Below, piece by piece: positions 46,121 through 54,997 of a stretch of DNA of 64,000 nucleotides. The position numbers were made by a program, and so were the translations under genes. Numbering within the stretch: the first letter of the stretch is position 1; every line of letters begins with the position of its first letter. Source of the DNA: Aureispira anguillae (GTDB lineage Bacteria > Bacteroidota > Bacteroidia > Chitinophagales > Saprospiraceae); NCBI RefSeq assembly GCF_026000115.1, contig NZ_AP026867.1, positions 4,521,716 through 4,585,715 on the forward strand, read 5' to 3'. The notes beneath the pieces are model-generated. The model was not told the DNA's origin. It searched no databases and worked only from the letters and a program-made list of their open reading frames with translations.

Positions 46121-47101
46121 ATGTCTTTAAGCAAACAATTTTTCACTTATCTTTTTTTAGCCATCTTATCTACTTCTACTTTTGCTCAAACAGGGTGGAC
46201 GACTTGTAATACGAATCCTGGCGTTTTGACAGGTACTACTACTAGTATTCTTCCAACAGACTCTACTCCTTTAGCCACGTTTGTCAGCCCCCCTAGCCCA
46301 ACTAGCACCATTCCTAATACAGAATTTGTAGTTATGCTAAACGATAGTATTGCCAGTGATTCAATGGGGTTTGCAATTATTGGAACAAGTATAGATGGTC
46401 GTGTCAGTCCAATGAACATGGGCTTATCCGTTGGAGATAGTTTTTCTATTGCCGCCTTTTCTTATGACATTCAACAAATCAAATTAATTGTACATGGCAT
46501 CTTTAACAATCAAGCGGCTATCCCTCCTATTGCAATACCTTGCTGCACTTTTTTTGACAATATAATTCCTAATTTTTGTACGAATTTAAATGCGATGGGC
46601 ATTTCAGATAGTAGTGACATCAATGACCTTAATGATGTAATGACCTTTGTAGCGGCATTTGCTCCAGGTAGAGGTCTATCTTTAGCTGGGTTAAGTTTTA
46701 TTTTAACTGGAATTAGTGATTCAACGATAGCTGGATTAGGTTGTACTTATGGTATAAACATTTGTCATGCCGCAGATTCTATCAGCAGCAATCATGATCA
46801 TTACGTGGTAACAACGGGAGTCAACACCACCAAAATTGCAGGAAATGATGCCTTACAAACGGCTATCAGCCCTAACCCTTTTAAGCATACTATTACCGCT
46901 AAAATTAGCTCTAAAACCAGTGGAAAACATAACATTCAAGTATTGGATGCAATGGGAAAGGTTGTGCATCAAAAAGCCAACAACTGGGCAGCTGGCACTC
47001 AAACATTAAACCTAGATCTGAGTCATTTATCCGCTGGCCTGTATTACTTACGAATTACCAATCCAATGCATGTTGTCACTCAAAAAATAATCAAGCAATA
47101 G
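46121..47101 (+). CDS. T9SS-exported protein of unknown function
   Basis: The 326-aa protein has a signal peptide (MSLSKQFFTYLFLAILSTSTFAQ). The central part (about 25-235) has no known domain; it is beta-rich with several cysteines (CCTFF, GCTYGINICH). The last 75 residues form a T9SS sorting domain (ISPNPFKHTITAKISSKTSG ... LSAGLYYLRITN). It should be secreted across the outer membrane and held at the surface or released. A terminator follows the stop codon, so it is a single-gene unit. Confidence 0.82.
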   Translation: MSLSKQFFTYLFLAILSTSTFAQTGWTTCNTNPGVLTGTTTSILPTDSTPLATFVSPPSPTSTIPNTEFVVMLNDSIASDSMGFAIIGTSIDGRVSPMNMGLSVGDSFSIAAFSYDIQQIKLIVHGIFNNQAAIPPIAIPCCTFFDNIIPNFCTNLNAMGISDSSDINDLNDVMTFVAAFAPGRGLSLAGLSFILTGISDSTIAGLGCTYGINICHAADSISSNHDHYVVTTGVNTTKIAGNDALQTAISPNPFKHTITAKISSKTSGKHNIQVLDAMGKVVHQKANNWAAGTQTLNLDLSHLSAGLYYLRITNPMHVVTQKIIKQ

Positions 47102-47130
47102 TTTATCCCTAGTAGGTTTTAAAATAAGAA

Positions 47131-47166
47131 GAGATCAATTGGTTATCAATACAACCAATTGATCTC
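47131..47166. terminator. Bidirectional hairpin terminator
   Basis: A 14-bp perfect stem (47131-47144 with 47153-47166) with an 8-nt loop lies between the convergent T9SS gene and yceI. There is no long T-run on either side. Confidence 0.7.
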
Positions 47167-47174
47167 AATCCTGA

Positions 47175-47759
47175 TTATTTCTGCTTAATAAACTCCGATT
47201 TAAGTACAATTTCAACTGCTTCTCCAACGGTCCAGCCGCCTTGTTCTGTTTTAGCATTCCAAGCTACTCCATAATCAATTCTATTAATGGTTGTTTTAGC
47301 AATAAAACCAGCTCTTGTATTGCCATAACCATCTACTGCAATTCCCCCATGTTTAACGTCAAAGGTTACTGTTTTAGTTACTCCACGCATGGTTAGTTTT
47401 CCTTTTAGTTCGTACTTTCCAGCACTCTTTTTCTTAAAAGAAGTACTTTCAAAAGTCATTTGGGGGTATTTACTCGCATGGAAAAAATCTTCTGATTGCA
47501 AATGTTTATCTCTTGATTCGTTCCCTGTATTGATGCTACTCACCTCAATCGTAAAGCTAATAGAAGCACCTGAAAAATCATCTTTGGTTGTTTTGATGGC
47601 ACCATCAAATGTTTTAAAATCGCCATCTACTTCCGAAATCACAAGGTGGCTTACAGAAAAATTGACCTTAGAATGACTAGGATCTATCGTCCAAGTAGTT
47701 TGTGCATAAGAAACAATACTTAGCGTCAACAACAAGAATAAATTGATTGCTTTTTTCAT
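47175..47759 (-). CDS. YceI-family periplasmic protein
   Basis: The 194-aa product has a signal peptide (MKKAINLFLLLTLSIVSYAQ) and a complete YceI lipocalin-like barrel: WTIDPSHSKVNFSVSHL, GDFKTFDGAIKT, SINTGNESRDKHLQSEDFF, YPQMTFESTSF, GKLTMRGVTKTVTFDV and NRIDYGVAWNA. YceI proteins bind isoprenoid-type lipids in the periplasm and are often induced by stress. The Crp/Fnr gene lies 138 bp upstream on the same strand and may regulate it; that link is inference from position. Confidence 0.93.
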   Translation of the reverse strand: MKKAINLFLLLTLSIVSYAQTTWTIDPSHSKVNFSVSHLVISEVDGDFKTFDGAIKTTKDDFSGASISFTIEVSSINTGNESRDKHLQSEDFFHASKYPQMTFESTSFKKKSAGKYELKGKLTMRGVTKTVTFDVKHGGIAVDGYGNTRAGFIAKTTINRIDYGVAWNAKTEQGGWTVGEAVEIVLKSEFIKQK

Positions 47760-47897
47760 GATATTTTTTACGTATTTTATCGTCAGCTATATCCAACAAA
47801 CTATAGATATAGAATAGCATTTCTGACGAATTATTGTTAATAGAATAGCACAAAGAAAAAGCATCTAAACCAACTAGGCATTCACCTATGTTAACTT

Positions 47898-48476
47898 CTA
47901 TTCATTTAACATTTTTTTACGAATTCGACTTAATGACTGAGGTTTAATCCCCAAATAGGAGGCAATACAATATTGAGGAACTTGCTGAATAATTTCTGGG
48001 TGAGTGGTCAATAAATCCAAATAGCGTTCTTCAGCCGTATTACTATTAAGTTGTGAGACACGTTGCAACAAATGGGCATAAGCATCCTGCACTAACAATC
48101 TAAAAAATCGCTCTAAACTAGGATAGCGATTGCAAGCCAGATCTAAGTTTTTTTTACTCAACAAAACAACCTCGGTAGTCGTTAATACTTCGACATAATA
48201 AAGGGCTTCTTTTTGAGAGAAAAAGCTATAGGGGTCTGATATCCAATTATTCTTTAAAGCAATTTGCAGCACATGCTTTTCTCCTTTTTCATCAATATTA
48301 TAAGAATACAATACCCCAGATAGTACAAAGGCAGTATATTGCGCAATATCTCCTGCTTGGACAAAAAAAGCACCTTTGGGAAGGGTAACAGTTTTTGTTA
48401 ACGTCTTAAATTCCTCGAATGTATCCATTGAGATCGTTGCCTTCCTTAAAATATTTTGATAGAGTAAATCGTTCAT
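47898..48476 (-). CDS. Crp/Fnr-family transcription regulator
   Basis: The 192-aa protein has a cyclic-nucleotide-binding-like barrel (about 15-120, KGAFFVQAGDIAQYTAFVLSGVLYSY) and a short C-terminal helix-turn-helix (about 155-190, PQYCIASYLGIKPQSLSRIRKKM). It lacks the cysteines of Fnr and the arginine typical of the cAMP-binding loop is not evident, so the ligand is unknown. This is the small Bacteroidota type. A MITE sits 29 bp in front of the start codon and could carry part of its promoter. Confidence 0.9.
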   Translation of the reverse strand: MNDLLYQNILRKATISMDTFEEFKTLTKTVTLPKGAFFVQAGDIAQYTAFVLSGVLYSYNIDEKGEKHVLQIALKNNWISDPYSFFSQKEALYYVEVLTTTEVVLLSKKNLDLACNRYPSLERFFRLLVQDAYAHLLQRVSQLNSNTAEERYLDLLTTHPEIIQQVPQYCIASYLGIKPQSLSRIRKKMLNE

Positions 48477-48505
48477 TTTTTGGTCTAAAATGTCTTAAAA
48501 ACTAA

Positions 48506-48670
48506 GAAGTTGTTTAAAAATGATCTTAACACCTACGATCCAACCATAGCAGCCATCGGATCGGCAGCTATTTTTAGTCCCGTAGCTTCCAGCTACGAAA
48601 CAAAAAACGAGCTTTGCCCGATAACTACTAGCTTTGATCTCGAAAATCAACAACATTTTTAAACAACTTC
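48506..48670. mobile_element. MITE-like element, 165 bp
   Basis: Inverted ends GAAGTTGTTTAAAAATG are flanked by a TAA target duplication. Its body is nearly identical to the element at 53369-53567 apart from a missing 34-bp block. It contains a small hairpin GTAGCT-TCC-AGCTAC. It has no gene and would need a transposase from elsewhere. It lies between the divergent Crp/Fnr and radical SAM genes. Confidence 0.85.
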
Positions 48671-48771
48671 TAAGTATCCACAGCACTGAAACAAAAAATT
48701 TCTATCATTTGTTTTTGTTAAATTATTCACTAGATATTGTATTAAAATTTACATGCCCACTAAAAAAGTAT

Positions 48772-48779
48772 TACTTTTG
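48772..48779 (+). promoter_or_regulatory. -7 box of the radical SAM gene
   Basis: TACTTTTG matches the Bacteroidota TAnnTTTG consensus. Transcription starting a few bases downstream would place the start codon after about 48785, which argues against the longer upstream frame through the MITE. Confidence 0.5.
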
Positions 48780-48801
48780 TCTCAAACAAAAACGTCAGGC
48801 A

Positions 48802-51003
48802 TTGAATACCAAGGTACTACTCATCACACCACCCTTTACCCAATTAAATACGCCCTATCCAGCGACTGCTTATTTAAAAGGTTTTTTGAATACTCAACAA
48901 ATTGACGCCAACCAAGCAGATTTGGGCATTGAAACCATCTTAGAATTATTTAGTCGCCAAGGCTTATCTACTGTTTTTGAAATAATAGCAGAAAACTTTG
49001 AAGCCTCTGAACTATCGGCAGATAGCCAACGTATTTTGCATTTAGCAGAAGATTACCTCCAAACGATTAGCCCTACCATTGCTTTTTTGCAACACAAGAA
49101 TCCTACTTTAGCCCACAGCATTTGTAGTAGGACCTATCTGCCCGAAGCAGGGCGTTTCCAAGCTATTAACGACTTAGATTGGGCTTTTGGAACAATGGGC
49201 ACTCAGGACAAAGCACGGCACTTGGCAACCCTCTATTTAGAAGACTTGGGGGATTTGATCAAAGAATGCATTGATCCTCATTTTGGTTTTAGCCGCTATG
49301 CAGAACGGCTAGGGCGGACGGCTACTCATTTTGATCCCATTCAAGAAGCTTTAGAAGAAGAAAACAGCTTAGTTTCTGATATTTTAACCCAACTATTGGA
49401 ATACAAAATAGAAGATTATGCTCCTACAGTAGTTTGTTTGTCGGTTCCCTTTCCAGGCAATCTTTTTGGTGCCTTAAAATGTGGGCAGTACATCAAGGAA
49501 AATCACCCTGACATTAAACTTATTTTAGGTGGCGGATATGCCAATACAGAATTGCGTTCTTTATCCGATGAACGTCTGTTTGATTATATCGATTATGTCT
49601 GTTTAGACGATGGCGAAGCTCCGCTGCTGTTTTTGTTGGAGCATCTGGCGGGTCAACGGGAAGCGGCACAGCTAAAACGTGTTTTTGCTAAAGTGGGAGG
49701 TGTTGTTTCTTATTATAATAATGCCATAGAAAAAGATATTCCACAACGAGAAGTTGGCACACCTGACTACAGTGACTTGCCCCTAGAGGAATACTTATCG
49801 GTCATAGAAATCGTTAATCCCATGCATCGTTTGTGGAGTGATGGAAGGTGGAACAAACTAACACTAGCGCATGGTTGTTATTGGGGGAAGTGTTCTTTCT
49901 GCGACATTTCATTGGATTATATACAACGATACGAGCCTGTTAATGCAAGTATTCTCTGCGATCGAATTGAAACCATTATAGAGCAGACTGGACAAAATGG
50001 ATTCCATTTTGTTGACGAAGCGGCTCCTCCTGCCCTCATGCGAGATTTGGCATTAGAAATTATTCGAAGAAAAATAACCGTGGTTTGGTGGACCAATATT
50101 CGTTTTGAAAAGAGTTTTACTTATGATCTCTGTCAATTGCTAAAAGCTTCGGGCTGTATTGCGGTTTCTGGTGGTTTGGAAGTGGCATCTGATCGCTTAC
50201 TAAAACTCATGAAAAAAGGCGTTACCGTGGCGCAAGTTGCTAGAGTCTGTGATGCCTTTACGCAAGCAGGCATTATGGTGCATGCCTACCTGATGTATGG
50301 CTTTCCAACTCAAACAGAACAAGAAACCATTGATTCTTTAGAAATGGTTCGTCAATTATTTGAGCAGGGAGTCCTTCAATCTGGTTTTTGGCATCAGTTT
50401 GCCATGACAGCACATAGTCCTGTTGGTTTGGTTCCTGAAGAATATATGGTAGAGCGAATTGGCCCTAATCTTGGTGGTTTTGCCGACAATGATCTCTATC
50501 ATGAAGATCGAACAGGAGCGGAACATGAGTTGTTTGCACAAGGATTAAAAACTGCTTTATTTAATTATATGCATGGTACTGGTTTTGAAATAGATCTAGC
50601 CGAATGGTTTGACTTTGAAACGCCTACTACTAGTATTGCTTCCGATTATATCTACGATGCGCTTAATGTTCCCATAAAACCTCCTCGCCCTAATGCATTG
50701 GTGATCTGGTTGGGGAATAGCCCTTCCATCTCCTTTTTTGAGGATGAAAACCAAGGAACAATTGAGACCATAGCTGCTTTACATTTTTTCACCAAACAAA
50801 ATGATTGGGTTATGGAAATGGACGCGGAACTAGGCAATTGGTTGTTTGAACTACTAGAACAATTGGCACTTGGAGAACAGCCCATATCAACCTTTAAACA
50901 ATTAAAAACAAGCTTTGAAGCCATGAATATTGGAACCATAGAAGAACTGATTGATTCTTCTATCTGGGCACAATTAAATGAAAATGGTTTGCTAATTTGC
51001 TAA
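48802..51003 (+). CDS. B12-binding-type radical SAM protein
   Basis: The frame has no ATG near its start. TTG 48802 gives the natural N-terminus L/M-NTKVLLITPPFTQLNTPYPATAYLKGFL, about 733 aa, placed just after a -7 box. The N-terminal third resembles a B12-binding domain (VVCLSVPFPGNLFGAL, KLILGGGYAN). The radical SAM cluster motif is HGCYWGKCSFCD, a C-x4-C-x2-C spacing rather than the common C-x3-C-x2-C. SAM-binding strands follow (GFHFVDEAAPP, IAVSGGLEVASDRLLKLMKKGV, VHAYLMYGFPTQT). The reaction is unknown. The N-terminal extension from TTG 48634 would run through the MITE and is rejected. Confidence 0.82.
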   Translation: MNTKVLLITPPFTQLNTPYPATAYLKGFLNTQQIDANQADLGIETILELFSRQGLSTVFEIIAENFEASELSADSQRILHLAEDYLQTISPTIAFLQHKNPTLAHSICSRTYLPEAGRFQAINDLDWAFGTMGTQDKARHLATLYLEDLGDLIKECIDPHFGFSRYAERLGRTATHFDPIQEALEEENSLVSDILTQLLEYKIEDYAPTVVCLSVPFPGNLFGALKCGQYIKENHPDIKLILGGGYANTELRSLSDERLFDYIDYVCLDDGEAPLLFLLEHLAGQREAAQLKRVFAKVGGVVSYYNNAIEKDIPQREVGTPDYSDLPLEEYLSVIEIVNPMHRLWSDGRWNKLTLAHGCYWGKCSFCDISLDYIQRYEPVNASILCDRIETIIEQTGQNGFHFVDEAAPPALMRDLALEIIRRKITVVWWTNIRFEKSFTYDLCQLLKASGCIAVSGGLEVASDRLLKLMKKGVTVAQVARVCDAFTQAGIMVHAYLMYGFPTQTEQETIDSLEMVRQLFEQGVLQSGFWHQFAMTAHSPVGLVPEEYMVERIGPNLGGFADNDLYHEDRTGAEHELFAQGLKTALFNYMHGTGFEIDLAEWFDFETPTTSIASDYIYDALNVPIKPPRPNALVIWLGNSPSISFFEDENQGTIETIAALHFFTKQNDWVMEMDAELGNWLFELLEQLALGEQPISTFKQLKTSFEAMNIGTIEELIDSSIWAQLNENGLLIC

Positions 51004-51097
51004 TTAAGGAATTGCTCAAAAATTTTCGTTCTAAACATAACTTGTTGTACGATGCGGTTATTTGGAGCCACTTGCTTAACCAAAAAATTATAGAATA

Positions 51098-52552
51098 ATG
51101 AATATCCAAGATTTACAACCTAAAGCTCTTTGGAAAAATTTTGCGGATCTAAATGCCGTTCCTAGGGCTTCTAAAAAAGAAGAAAGAGTTATTGAATTTG
51201 CCAAGCAATTTGGCGAAGGTCTAGGCTTGCCAACGCAAGTAGATGCTGTGGGAAATGTCATCATTAAAAAACCAGCTACTCCAGGGATGGAAGATCGCAC
51301 TACAGTGGTGCTTCAGAGCCACTTGGATATGGTGCATCAAAAAAATGCCGATACGAATTTTGATTTTGATACAGAAGGAATCAAAATGTTAATTGATGGC
51401 GATTGGGTGAAAGCTGATGGCACTACGTTGGGCGCTGACAATGGAATTGGTGTCGCAACCATTATGGCTTTATTGGAATCTACGGACATTCCTCATCCTC
51501 CTTTGGAAGCACTCTTTACAATTGATGAGGAAACTGGAATGACGGGTGCCATGGGCTTGGTTGGTGGCTTGCTGGAGGGCTCCATCATGCTGAATTTGGA
51601 TACAGAAGATGACGACGAATTGACCATTGGTTGTGCTGGCGGAATTGATGTTACAGCCACAGGAACTTATGAGACGATTCCAACACCTGCGGGATATACG
51701 GCTTATAAGCTAACCGTAAAAGGACTAACAGGTGGACATTCTGGAATGGACATCCACAAAGGGCGTGGCAATGCCAATAAACTAATGAATCGTTTGTTGT
51801 ATCACATGAACCAACAATTTGATTTTCATATTGCAGCTATTGATGGTGGAAGTTTGAGAAATGCCATTCCTAGAGAATCTTTTGCAACCATTGTCATCAA
51901 CAGCAATGACGCTAAAAAAGAACAGGCTTTTGTAGCAGAATGGCAAGACATTCTAAAAAAAGAGTATCAAACAACCGATCCTGACTTGCAACTTAGTCTA
52001 TCAGCTTGTGATCTGCCTAGTCATGTTTGTTCTACTGCATTTCAAAAACAATTTATAGCAAGTGTTTATGCTTGTCCAAATGGGATTTACAGAATGAGTC
52101 CAGATATTGAGGATTTGGTACAAACCTCTAATAACTTAGCAAGAGTATTGCTTAAAGAAGGTGCCTACAAAGTGCTGTGTCTCACCAGAGGTTCTGTAGA
52201 TAGCGAAAAACTGGATGAAGCAAATGCGATTGTAAATACCTTTGAATTAATTGGTGCGACTGTTGCTTTGAGTGGTGCTTATCCTGGTTGGGCTCCCAAT
52301 CCTACTGCCAAGATTGTTACCATCATGAGCGATTTGTATCAGGAGTTGTATCAAGAAGAGGCGCACGTTTATGCCTGTCATGCTGGTTTAGAATGTGGCA
52401 TCCTAGGGAACAATTACCCCGATATGGAAATGATTTCTTTTGGACCAAACATTCGTGGTGCACACTCTCCTGATGAAAAAGTGCAGATCAGTTCAGTACA
52501 AAAATTTTGGGCTTACTTATTGGAAACCTTAAAGCGTATTCCTAAGGCTTAA
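51098..52552 (+). CDS. pepD: Aminoacyl-histidine dipeptidase PepD (M20 family)
   Basis: The 484-aa enzyme has the length and motifs of bacterial beta-Ala-His dipeptidase. Zinc ligands appear in VLQSHLDMVHQ (His and Asp), GTTLGADNGIGVA (bridging Asp), FTIDEETGMTGA (catalytic and ligand Glu pair), LNLDTEDD (Asp) and IRGAHSPDEKV (His). The dimer or lid domain lies in between (about 190-390) with GGHSGMDIHKGRGNANKL. It cleaves X-His dipeptides in the cytoplasm, mainly for nutrition. It follows the radical SAM gene after 95 bp. Confidence 0.95.
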   Translation: MNIQDLQPKALWKNFADLNAVPRASKKEERVIEFAKQFGEGLGLPTQVDAVGNVIIKKPATPGMEDRTTVVLQSHLDMVHQKNADTNFDFDTEGIKMLIDGDWVKADGTTLGADNGIGVATIMALLESTDIPHPPLEALFTIDEETGMTGAMGLVGGLLEGSIMLNLDTEDDDELTIGCAGGIDVTATGTYETIPTPAGYTAYKLTVKGLTGGHSGMDIHKGRGNANKLMNRLLYHMNQQFDFHIAAIDGGSLRNAIPRESFATIVINSNDAKKEQAFVAEWQDILKKEYQTTDPDLQLSLSACDLPSHVCSTAFQKQFIASVYACPNGIYRMSPDIEDLVQTSNNLARVLLKEGAYKVLCLTRGSVDSEKLDEANAIVNTFELIGATVALSGAYPGWAPNPTAKIVTIMSDLYQELYQEEAHVYACHAGLECGILGNNYPDMEMISFGPNIRGAHSPDEKVQISSVQKFWAYLLETLKRIPKA

Positions 52553-52580
52553 TTCAATTTTTAATTGATGTCATAAGGCT

Positions 52581-52613
52581 TTCAGCACTGATCTAGCTTT
52601 TATCAGTGCTGAA
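52581..52613. terminator. Hairpin terminator after pepD
   Basis: A 12-bp perfect stem (52581-52592 with 52602-52613) has a T-rich loop and lies between convergent genes. A downstream T-run is missing on the plus strand. Confidence 0.65.
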
Positions 52614-52634
52614 ACCTACCACAAATAAAGTTGA

Positions 52635-53042
52635 TTAATAACTTAATCGTGCCTCTAATACTTTGGCTTGACGAATCCATGCCTCAACCTGTGGCAAAGC
52701 AGGAACTGTACGAGCCAATTTTTTTGTTTCATTGGTCTCCATCAAAGCTTGGCATAAATTAGCTGGATTACGCATTTTTAGTTCTTTAACCGTATCAACA
52801 CCAGTCACTTTAAGTAATTCGGCAAACTGCTTTCCTACCCCATTAATTCGATACAAATCCGCCATCCCAATCCAATCCAAAATGCGCTTTCCGTCAATTC
52901 CTGTCTCTTCTTCCAATTGGCGGCGACCAGCAGGGCTTGCTCCTCGCTCTAAGAGGGTTCCTACGGTCAAAATTCCAATTGCCTTTAATTTTTCAGCGTA
53001 TTTGGGACCAATCCCCTCTATATCAATAATTGTTTTTTCCAT
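52635..53042 (-). CDS. DUF4332 helix-hairpin-helix protein
   Basis: The 135-aa protein has two helix-hairpin-helix units: IEGIGPKYAEKLKAIGI (about 8-24) and INGVGKQFAELLKVTGVDTVKEL (about 67-89), with RNPANLCQALME and a final Arg/Lys-rich helix. This is the DUF4332 pattern, related to nucleic-acid-binding HhH modules of polymerases and ligases. It has no catalytic part and is probably a DNA-binding accessory protein; the target is unknown. No operon partners lie beside it. Confidence 0.88.
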   Translation of the reverse strand: MEKTIIDIEGIGPKYAEKLKAIGILTVGTLLERGASPAGRRQLEEETGIDGKRILDWIGMADLYRINGVGKQFAELLKVTGVDTVKELKMRNPANLCQALMETNETKKLARTVPALPQVEAWIRQAKVLEARLSY

Positions 53043-53640
53043 GCTATTTTATTTTTATTAATCATAAGTACCTCTGCTGCACTCCTCCTCCTTCACTCAA
53101 TCAAGATAAACATTTTGGAGAAATGGCAAAAAATATAAGTGCTAAAGGTTTTAGAAACTATTTTTATAAGATAGATGTTATCTAGTCTATGTAATTATCG
53201 TATATTAGTAACTTGATGTTATGCCAATAAAATTTTGTTATACTGTGTTCATTTGAAGATTTTAAAATGTGATCATTAACATAGCCTCTCCCCTTTCGTG
53301 AACATCAGAATCATTCAGAGAAGGGAACGTTTTTTTGTTGTGCAACAACATTTTGTCAATAATCTATTGAAGTTGTTTAAAAATGATCTTAACACCTGCG
53401 ATCCAACCATAGCAGCCATCGGATCGGCAGCTATTTTTAGCCCCGTAGCTTCCAGCTACGAAACAAAAAACGAGCTTTCGAGATGGCTTAATGTTAGTAC
53501 ATTAATGGACTAAGCTAATAACTACTAGCTTTGATCTCGAAAATCAACAACATTTTTAAACAACTTCATTGCATAAAAAATACGCTTTATCGTATAATAC
53601 GATTATCATTTTTTATCCTTTAAAACAATCCTTTAAAACT
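53043..53640. other. Gene-free region containing a MITE
   Basis: Apart from the MITE at 53369-53567 the region is AT-rich. It should hold the DUF4332 promoter on the left and the promoter of the polyamine cluster on the right, possibly inside or after the MITE. No gene is visible. Confidence 0.45.
53369..53567. mobile_element. MITE-like element, 199 bp
   Basis: The ends GAAGTTGTTTAAAAATG are inverted at the right side and flanked by an ATT target duplication. It matches the element at 48506-48670 almost base for base, with an extra 34-bp block that contains the inverted repeat TTAATGT-TAGT-ACATTAA. It lies 73 bp before the DUF4178 start codon. Confidence 0.87.
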
Positions 53641-54180
53641 ATGTTTGACTGGTTTTTTAATTTATTTAGAAAAAAAGAAGAAGAAAGCCCTATAAAGGTA
53701 GACCTTAATGTTCACGATTTAGCCAAAGGCTGTATTCTTGATTATAACTTAGAAAGTTGGGAAGTTTTAGCTGCCTATACCTACAAATACAAAGGCTATT
53801 CTTCCAAAGAATATAAAATTCGTTCTAGCTCAGAAACTCGTTTCTTGAACGTGTCCGATAGCAACAGTCTAGTATTGGGCATGAGCAAAGAGGTAAATAT
53901 CAATAATGTTGATGCTCAATTGCGCTCTAGTGTTGCACAGGGACAACCCCTGGTTCGCCTTAACTGGAACAATGAAACGTATACGCTTAAAGAATCTGCA
54001 CAAGGACAATTTTCTGATGATCAGATTGGAGACTGGGCTAGTTTTTCTAGTTGGGAATATGTAAATGCCGCCAATACCAAATTTGTTTATGTATCCAAAT
54101 GGGAAGATAACTCTATTGAGTGTTTTGCTGGTGATTATTTAAAAGAGCATGAAATTTCTAATATTTTAGCCAGTACTTGA
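53641..54180 (+). CDS. DUF4178 protein, first gene of the polyamine cluster
   Basis: From ATG 53641 the product is 179 aa (MFDWFFNLFRKKEEES...). The in-frame extension upstream begins in the MITE and is rejected. The core KGCILDYNLESWEVLAAYTYKYKGYSSKEYKI and the later WEYVNAANTKFVYVSKW fit the DUF4178 beta-sandwich family. It has a short hydrophobic and basic start but no clear signal peptide. DUF4178 genes repeatedly lie beside DUF350 and membrane spermidine-synthase-like genes, as here. The function of the family is unknown. Confidence 0.82.
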   Translation: MFDWFFNLFRKKEEESPIKVDLNVHDLAKGCILDYNLESWEVLAAYTYKYKGYSSKEYKIRSSSETRFLNVSDSNSLVLGMSKEVNINNVDAQLRSSVAQGQPLVRLNWNNETYTLKESAQGQFSDDQIGDWASFSSWEYVNAANTKFVYVSKWEDNSIECFAGDYLKEHEISNILAST

Positions 54181-54204
54181 AGGACACGACGCAGTGGTAC
54201 CTAT

Positions 54205-54942
54205 ATGTTCTATCTCTTTTTGGCTGCTTTTTTAGCTTTCTTTTCGTTTTTTATGCCAACGTCTTGCAATCGTGTCGAGATCACCAAAGACCCCGTAAAA
54301 GAGCTGATACAACAAGCGCAAAAAGAACCGCTGTTTACGATCTTATTGTTTGATATGGACAAAGAGGGGATTTTCTCAAAGGTCTATAAGCATCGTTATC
54401 GAATTATAAAAGAAGAAAACGGCAAAGTAGTAGCCAAGGATACCAAGTGGTATAATGTACCTGTCAGTTATTTTCAACAAAATGGAAATAATTTGGGAAT
54501 GGAAGTCGCTGCCAAAGATAGCAGCCAAAAAGTATCTAGGGTAGTTGGTCCTCCTGGGTATACCAATTATATTGGCAATCCTAAATATGGTTATTGGAGT
54601 GATGGACAACTTATAACAACATCACCTGAGCAAAAACCCACTGCTGCTTTCTCTACGATGGTTAAGGATAGTGTAGGTTATCATAGTTCTAGCAACCCTG
54701 CTACTGATTTTTGGCATTTCTACCCTGCTTACTCAAATGTAAGAACGCTCTTACAACTGCCAGCAGGCAAAATTTATCAAAAAGAACATAAAGAAGCTAG
54801 ATCGCATTATTATAGAGGTTTTATTTACTATGGGATCATTACCTCTAGTGGACGTCGTAGATATGGTACCTATAGCAATCATTATCGACTAAACAACTAT
54901 GGCAAAAAGTGGAGCCGTGGTGGTGGTGGTTATGGCAAATAA
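54205..54942 (+). CDS. Probable lipoprotein of the polyamine cluster
   Basis: The 245-aa product begins with a hydrophobic segment ending MPTSCNRVE, a possible lipobox cysteine at residue 21. The mature part is hydrophilic with no known domain, a central GPPGYTNYIGNPKYGYWSDG segment and a Gly/Tyr/Arg-rich end (SSGRRRYGTYSNHYRLNNYGKKWSRGGGGYGK). It starts 24 bp after the DUF4178 stop codon, so it is in the same operon. The Gly/Arg-rich tail may bind nucleic acid or the cell wall. Function is unknown. Confidence 0.7.
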   Translation: MFYLFLAAFLAFFSFFMPTSCNRVEITKDPVKELIQQAQKEPLFTILLFDMDKEGIFSKVYKHRYRIIKEENGKVVAKDTKWYNVPVSYFQQNGNNLGMEVAAKDSSQKVSRVVGPPGYTNYIGNPKYGYWSDGQLITTSPEQKPTAAFSTMVKDSVGYHSSSNPATDFWHFYPAYSNVRTLLQLPAGKIYQKEHKEARSHYYRGFIYYGIITSSGRRRYGTYSNHYRLNNYGKKWSRGGGGYGK

Positions 54943-54997
54943 ATCCTAAGCTTTAAGCCCAAAACATCCATTAGCATAAACTATTAATTCAAATACT

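Noticed and set aside
48634-48801. N-terminal extension of the radical SAM frame
   Set aside because: It starts with TTG inside the MITE, and a -7 box lies downstream of it; the family-like N-terminus begins at 48802.
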